DNA of 64,000 nucleotides, taken from positions 1,488,001 through 1,552,000 of the forward strand of contig NZ_CP182493.1 in assembly GCF_052056295.1 (NCBI RefSeq), read 5' to 3'. Within the stretch, counting starts at the first letter, position 1. Every line of letters begins with the position of its first letter. The notes under the pieces were generated by a model. The model had not been told where the DNA came from and made no database searches. It saw only the letters and a program-made list of their open reading frames with translations. This stretch comes from Catenovulum sp052056295 (GTDB lineage: Bacteria; Pseudomonadota; Gammaproteobacteria; Enterobacterales; Alteromonadaceae). Both the position numbers and the translations under genes were made by a program. Shown piece by piece: positions 62,242 through 64,000 of this stretch.

Positions 62242-63291
62242 TTATTCGTCCGTAGCTTCTGCAGCAGCTTTATCTTCAACTGCGTTAGCTGCATCTTTTT
62301 TCGAAGGTAATAATAAGCGTTGACGTAAAATACCTTCAACTTCTTGTGCCATGTCTAAATTCTCTTGTAAGAATTTAATACAGTTAGCTTTACCTTGACC
62401 AATACGATTGCCATTGTAGCTGTACCAAGCACCTGATTTGTCGATTAAACCTTCTTTAACACCTAGGTCTAATAACTCACCTTCTTTAGAAATACCTTGG
62501 CCGTACATAATTTGGAAATCAGCTTGTCTAAATGGTGGAGCAACTTTGTTTTTAACCACTTTAACACGCGTTTCACTACCCGTTACTTCATCACCTTCTT
62601 TCACGGCACCAGTACGACGAATATCTAAACGCACAGAAGCATAGAATTTAAGTGCATTACCACCAGTTGTGGTTTCAGGGTTACCGAACATAACACCTAT
62701 CTTCATACGAATTTGGTTAATGAAGATACAAAGGGTATTTGATTTCTTAATGTTCGCTGTTAATTTACGCAAAGCTTGCGACATTAAACGCGCTTGCAAA
62801 CCAACGTGTGCATCACCCATTTCGCCTTCAATTTCAGCTTTTGGTGTTAATGCAGCTACCGAGTCAACTATGATTACATCTACTGCACTTGAGCGCACTA
62901 ACATGTCAGCAATTTCTAATGCTTGCTCACCAGTATCAGGTTGAGAAACTAATAATTCGTCGATATTTACGCCAAGTTTTTCTGCGTATACTGGGTCAAG
63001 TGCATGCTCAGCATCGATAAAGGCACAAGTTTTACCTTTTTTCTGCGCTTCTGCGATTGTTTGTAACGTTAGTGTTGTTTTACCAGATGATTCAGGACCG
63101 AAGATTTCAACAACACGACCACATGGCAAACCACCTATACCTAGCGCAATATCTAAGCTTAGTGAACCAGTTGAAATACTTTCAATGTCCAATGCTGAGT
63201 TGTCACCCAACTTCATGATCGAACCTTTACCAAATTGGCGCTCGATTTGTCCTAATGCTGCACTAAGGGCTTTTTGTTTGCTGTCGCTCAT
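62242..63291 (-). CDS. recA: Recombinase RecA
   Basis: The 349-residue protein handles strand exchange in homologous repair and is co-protease for LexA. Motifs are FGKGSIMKLGD, Walker A GPESSGKTTL, FIDAEHALDPVYAEKLGV, VIIVDSVAALTPKAEIEGEMGD, loop 2 FINQIRMKIGVMFGNPETTTGGNALKFYASVRLDIRR and the acidic tail ending AAAEATDE. It is full length. A LexA box lies 47 bases upstream of the ATG. No recX follows. The next feature downstream is a terminator and the arabinan locus. Confidence 0.98.
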   Translation of the reverse strand: MSDSKQKALSAALGQIERQFGKGSIMKLGDNSALDIESISTGSLSLDIALGIGGLPCGRVVEIFGPESSGKTTLTLQTIAEAQKKGKTCAFIDAEHALDPVYAEKLGVNIDELLVSQPDTGEQALEIADMLVRSSAVDVIIVDSVAALTPKAEIEGEMGDAHVGLQARLMSQALRKLTANIKKSNTLCIFINQIRMKIGVMFGNPETTTGGNALKFYASVRLDIRRTGAVKEGDEVTGSETRVKVVKNKVAPPFRQADFQIMYGQGISKEGELLDLGVKEGLIDKSGAWYSYNGNRIGQGKANCIKFLQENLDMAQEVEGILRQRLLLPSKKDAANAVEDKAAAEATDE

Positions 63292-63337
63292 TTAAGAAAT
63301 CTCCGACTAGGTATTCGTTAAGTTGGGTTTAAGTATA

Positions 63338-63353
63338 CTGGTTACTCATACAG
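63338..63353 (-). promoter_or_regulatory. LexA (SOS) box of recA
   Basis: CTGGTTACTCATACAG on the plus strand, i.e. CTGTATGAGTAACCAG toward recA, matching the CTG-N10-CAG gammaproteobacterial SOS box. Confidence 0.85.
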
Positions 63354-63450
63354 TATCAAGTTTTTTGTTGGAAATTTTTTGCGGGGTGTTTGTTGATGGG
63401 TGCAATGGTCAGATGGAAACAATCGCTTTGTCGACATTTGCAACTAGGCA

Positions 63451-63990
63451 CTAATAATATTCAGCGTGAAAACTATAAATTTCTTGCCGATAATGTCTGG
63501 GTTGTATCGCATGCCTAAGCCGAGTTTTGTAACCTATAGACCTTAAGTAGTTTGGAATATAACAATGTGACCACCACCCTTTACCGCTCAGGTCTAACCC
63601 TTTGATTGGGGATAAATCTATTTCACAGGCAGTCATACTACATTTCACATACAGAATATCTAAATGAGGACATGTACTCGCAACCCACTTTGATAAGTGT
63701 TTTGTTAATTGCATTGCTCGGTGATCTTCAAAGTTACCCTGAAAAAACAAACTGTCGTACCAAGCTCTTGGCACAGTTGGAAATTTCAAATATACAGGGC
63801 TGATAGGAAAATTAGTTGCAGAATAATCTTTGTTTGTAGGGGGGCGGTCTTTTAAACCAGGTACTTCTCGTAGCATAAATTCAGGGACGTCTTTAAGCCG
63901 GGCAAGAGCTTGTTCTAGCGGGACGTCAACAAGCTCTTTTGTCACCATTGCTTTATGGCGCTCTTGCTGTAAAAAGGCTTCAATACTCAT
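63451..63990 (-). CDS. Uncharacterised protein
   Basis: The 179-residue soluble protein is not recognised. It starts MSIEAFLQQERHKAMVTKEL with a helical, charged first third (LEQALARLKDVPEFMLREVPGLKDRPP). It then has aromatic-rich stretches (FPTVPRAWYDSLFFQGNFEDH, GKGWWSHCYIPNYLRS) and a basic C-terminus (KTRLRHAIQPRHYRQEIYSFHAEYY). Three Cys (STCPHL, VKCSMTAC) sit close together. No signal or membrane segment is present. It is upstream of recA in the same direction, separated by 160 bases holding the recA promoter. A few bases at the window edge do not reveal its own promoter. Confidence 0.6.
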   Translation of the reverse strand: MSIEAFLQQERHKAMVTKELVDVPLEQALARLKDVPEFMLREVPGLKDRPPTNKDYSATNFPISPVYLKFPTVPRAWYDSLFFQGNFEDHRAMQLTKHLSKWVASTCPHLDILYVKCSMTACEIDLSPIKGLDLSGKGWWSHCYIPNYLRSIGYKTRLRHAIQPRHYRQEIYSFHAEYY

Positions 63991-64000
63991 GGCATCATCG

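Overview
The window looks like chromosome of a marine, polysaccharide-degrading gammaproteobacterium of the Alteromonadales type. The evidence is the ygfB-pepP-ubiH-ubiI operon next to a 6S RNA gene, Zur, bifunctional PutA, recA with a LexA box, a TonB receptor with a large arabinan-degradation locus, and AT-rich intergenic DNA full of structured repeats.

Layout. 1-17.9 kb is mostly housekeeping: the 5' part of glgX, zur, a CYTH/CHAD triphosphatase, an SH3/coiled-coil envelope protein, a hybrid histidine kinase with an ethylene-receptor-like sensor, a response regulator-GGDEF protein, putA, a small lipoprotein, ubiI, ubiH, pepP and ygfB. A 6S RNA gene (about 18103-18285) closes this block. 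From 18.4 to 62.0 kb lies an L-arabinan utilisation locus: an FCD-type GntR regulator, two GPH sugar symporters, a GH127 enzyme, seven GH43 enzymes (cytoplasmic, secreted and lipoprotein forms), a TonB receptor, a vSGLT-like sodium symporter and araB-araD-araA. recA and an unrecognised gene end the window.

How it works. Lipoprotein and secreted GH43 enzymes cut arabinan outside or in the periplasm, the TonB receptor imports oligosaccharides across the outer membrane, GPH and SSS symporters carry products across the inner membrane, intracellular GH43 finishes hydrolysis, and AraA/AraB/AraD convert L-arabinose to D-xylulose 5-phosphate. Seven palindromes of the form TAGTAWTACTA, matching the FadR-subfamily operator pattern TNGTNNNACNA, lie before most of these transcription units and are probably bound by the GntR protein at 18393.

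A non-arabinan block interrupts the locus (29.0-44.0 kb): four tandem paralogous lipoproteins, one GH43 lipoprotein, and a compact peptide-modification/export cluster. That cluster has an HlyD-type fusion protein, a C39-peptidase ABC exporter, a stand-alone LuxR-type HTH, an MchC-like protein and an MchD/HlyC-like acyltransferase. On the opposite strand is a previously hidden 55-residue double-glycine precursor peptide (41617-41784), followed by a divergent S9 peptidase. It resembles a class IIb microcin system, but its 36-residue core has no Lys, no Cys and no Ser-rich tail, and no siderophore genes are present. This is the best candidate for an undescribed system.

A second unusual feature is a family of about 100-190 bp imperfect palindromes, with a conserved apical motif on outer stems that differ between copies. 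About twelve full copies lie between genes in this window.
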